A stretch of 64,000 nt of DNA. Origin: CAVQFB01 sp963711675 (GTDB taxonomy: Bacteria; Acidobacteriota; Terriglobia; Terriglobales; Acidobacteriaceae). The stretch spans positions 62,001 to 126,000 of the forward strand of contig CAVQFB010000010.1 of NCBI GenBank assembly GCA_963711675.1, in the 5' to 3' direction. Below the pieces are notes generated by a model. The model saw nothing but the letters and a program-made list of their open reading frames with translations. It searched no databases and was not told the origin of the DNA. The position numbers and the translations under genes were made by a program. Below are positions 63,866 through 64,000 of this stretch, in pieces. Numbering within the stretch: position 1 is the first letter of the stretch; each line of letters starts with the position of its first letter.

Positions 63866-64000
63866 TCAACCCCCGGTCGCCGAGCTCAACTTTACACGCA
63901 GGTCCTGGGCTAACTGCTGCACGGCTTGAAGCTTCCGCGCTGCGTTGGGCGGGAGATCAGGAGTTTCGAGCGCCATTTCGCATGAGAGTAGCAGCGCTGT
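63866..64000 (-). CDS. C-terminal end of an unidentified minus-strand gene, cut by the window edge
   Basis: A frame open from the right edge encodes at least 44 residues ending LQAVQQLAQDLRVKLSSATG before a stop at 63866. No family was recognised. If translation begins at the internal ATG it would be only 37 residues. The 63652-63865 gap contains no supported gene; a plus-strand ORF there (63657-63929) looks spurious. Confidence 0.35.
   Translation of the reverse strand, partial: TALLLSCEMALETPDLPPNAARKLQAVQQLAQDLRVKLSSATGG

Noticed and set aside
63657..63929. Plus-strand ORF of 90 codons at the right edge
   Set aside because: No RBS, Ser/Thr/Pro/Arg-rich composition, overlaps the end of a minus-strand frame open to the window edge.

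Overview
The window looks like a chromosomal segment of a free-living Acidobacteriota bacterium, probably of the Terriglobia/Koribacter type. This is inferred from the gene set (MglA GTPase, PilT, a divergent membrane pyrophosphatase, LysM-DUF4015 protein, Fur-type regulator, LON-domain protein, AAA/VWA pair), the fairly high GC content and many short dispersed hairpin repeats. No rRNA, complete tRNA, CRISPR array, transposase or prophage was recognised.

Layout. 0-6 kb: the 3' part of mglA, a zinc-less MDR oxidoreductase, a decayed Dam-type methylase followed by about 0.9 kb without a clear gene, then a secreted-protein/GntR/ABC ATPase/ABC permease operon with a perfect 22-bp palindrome upstream. 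6-13 kb: small regulators with their targets (HxlR with a membrane protein; an RcnR/FrmR-type repressor with an outer-membrane porin), VOC proteins, and a HicB-like two-gene cassette bounded by 40-bp inverted repeats. 13-24 kb: a ClpB-like AAA ATPase (frameshifted), a LysM glycosidase-like protein with a possible GEMM riboswitch leader, ilvE, DinB, a VapC/Phd toxin-antitoxin pair, pilT (frameshifted), recX and a badly broken alaS. 24-33 kb: STAS-like, VOC, Cdd1-like/PadR, Rieske oxygenase, hppA, cytochrome c, OMP and Fur genes. 33-41 kb: rho with an omega-like gene, comM, a PAS histidine kinase, a thiolase, and a tiny lysine-rich ORF between a consensus promoter and a terminator. 41-49 kb: a UvrD-type helicase/RecB-type nuclease fusion, rsmE, dnaJ, grpE, hrcA and mrp. 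49-64 kb: short-chain dehydrogenases, a tandem hairpin-repeat array, cydAB with a CRP-type site, a thioesterase, TPR and LON proteins, an AAA/VWA pair, a Tat-exported flavoprotein, a CDGSH protein and a GT4 glycosyltransferase.

Themes. Several regulator-target modules show their operators in the DNA (GntR, HxlR, RcnR-type, VapB-type, PadR, Fur, CRP). Respiration and energy genes recur (cytochrome bd, cytochrome c, H+-PPase, Rieske), as do proteostasis genes (hrcA-grpE-dnaJ, ClpB-like, LON). Two dispersed repeat families occupy most of the larger intergenic gaps. Single-base frameshifts in conserved genes (pilT, the helicase, the AAA protein, perhaps the thiolase) and a dense cluster in alaS suggest local sequence error as much as real decay, and should be resolved before any loss of function is claimed.
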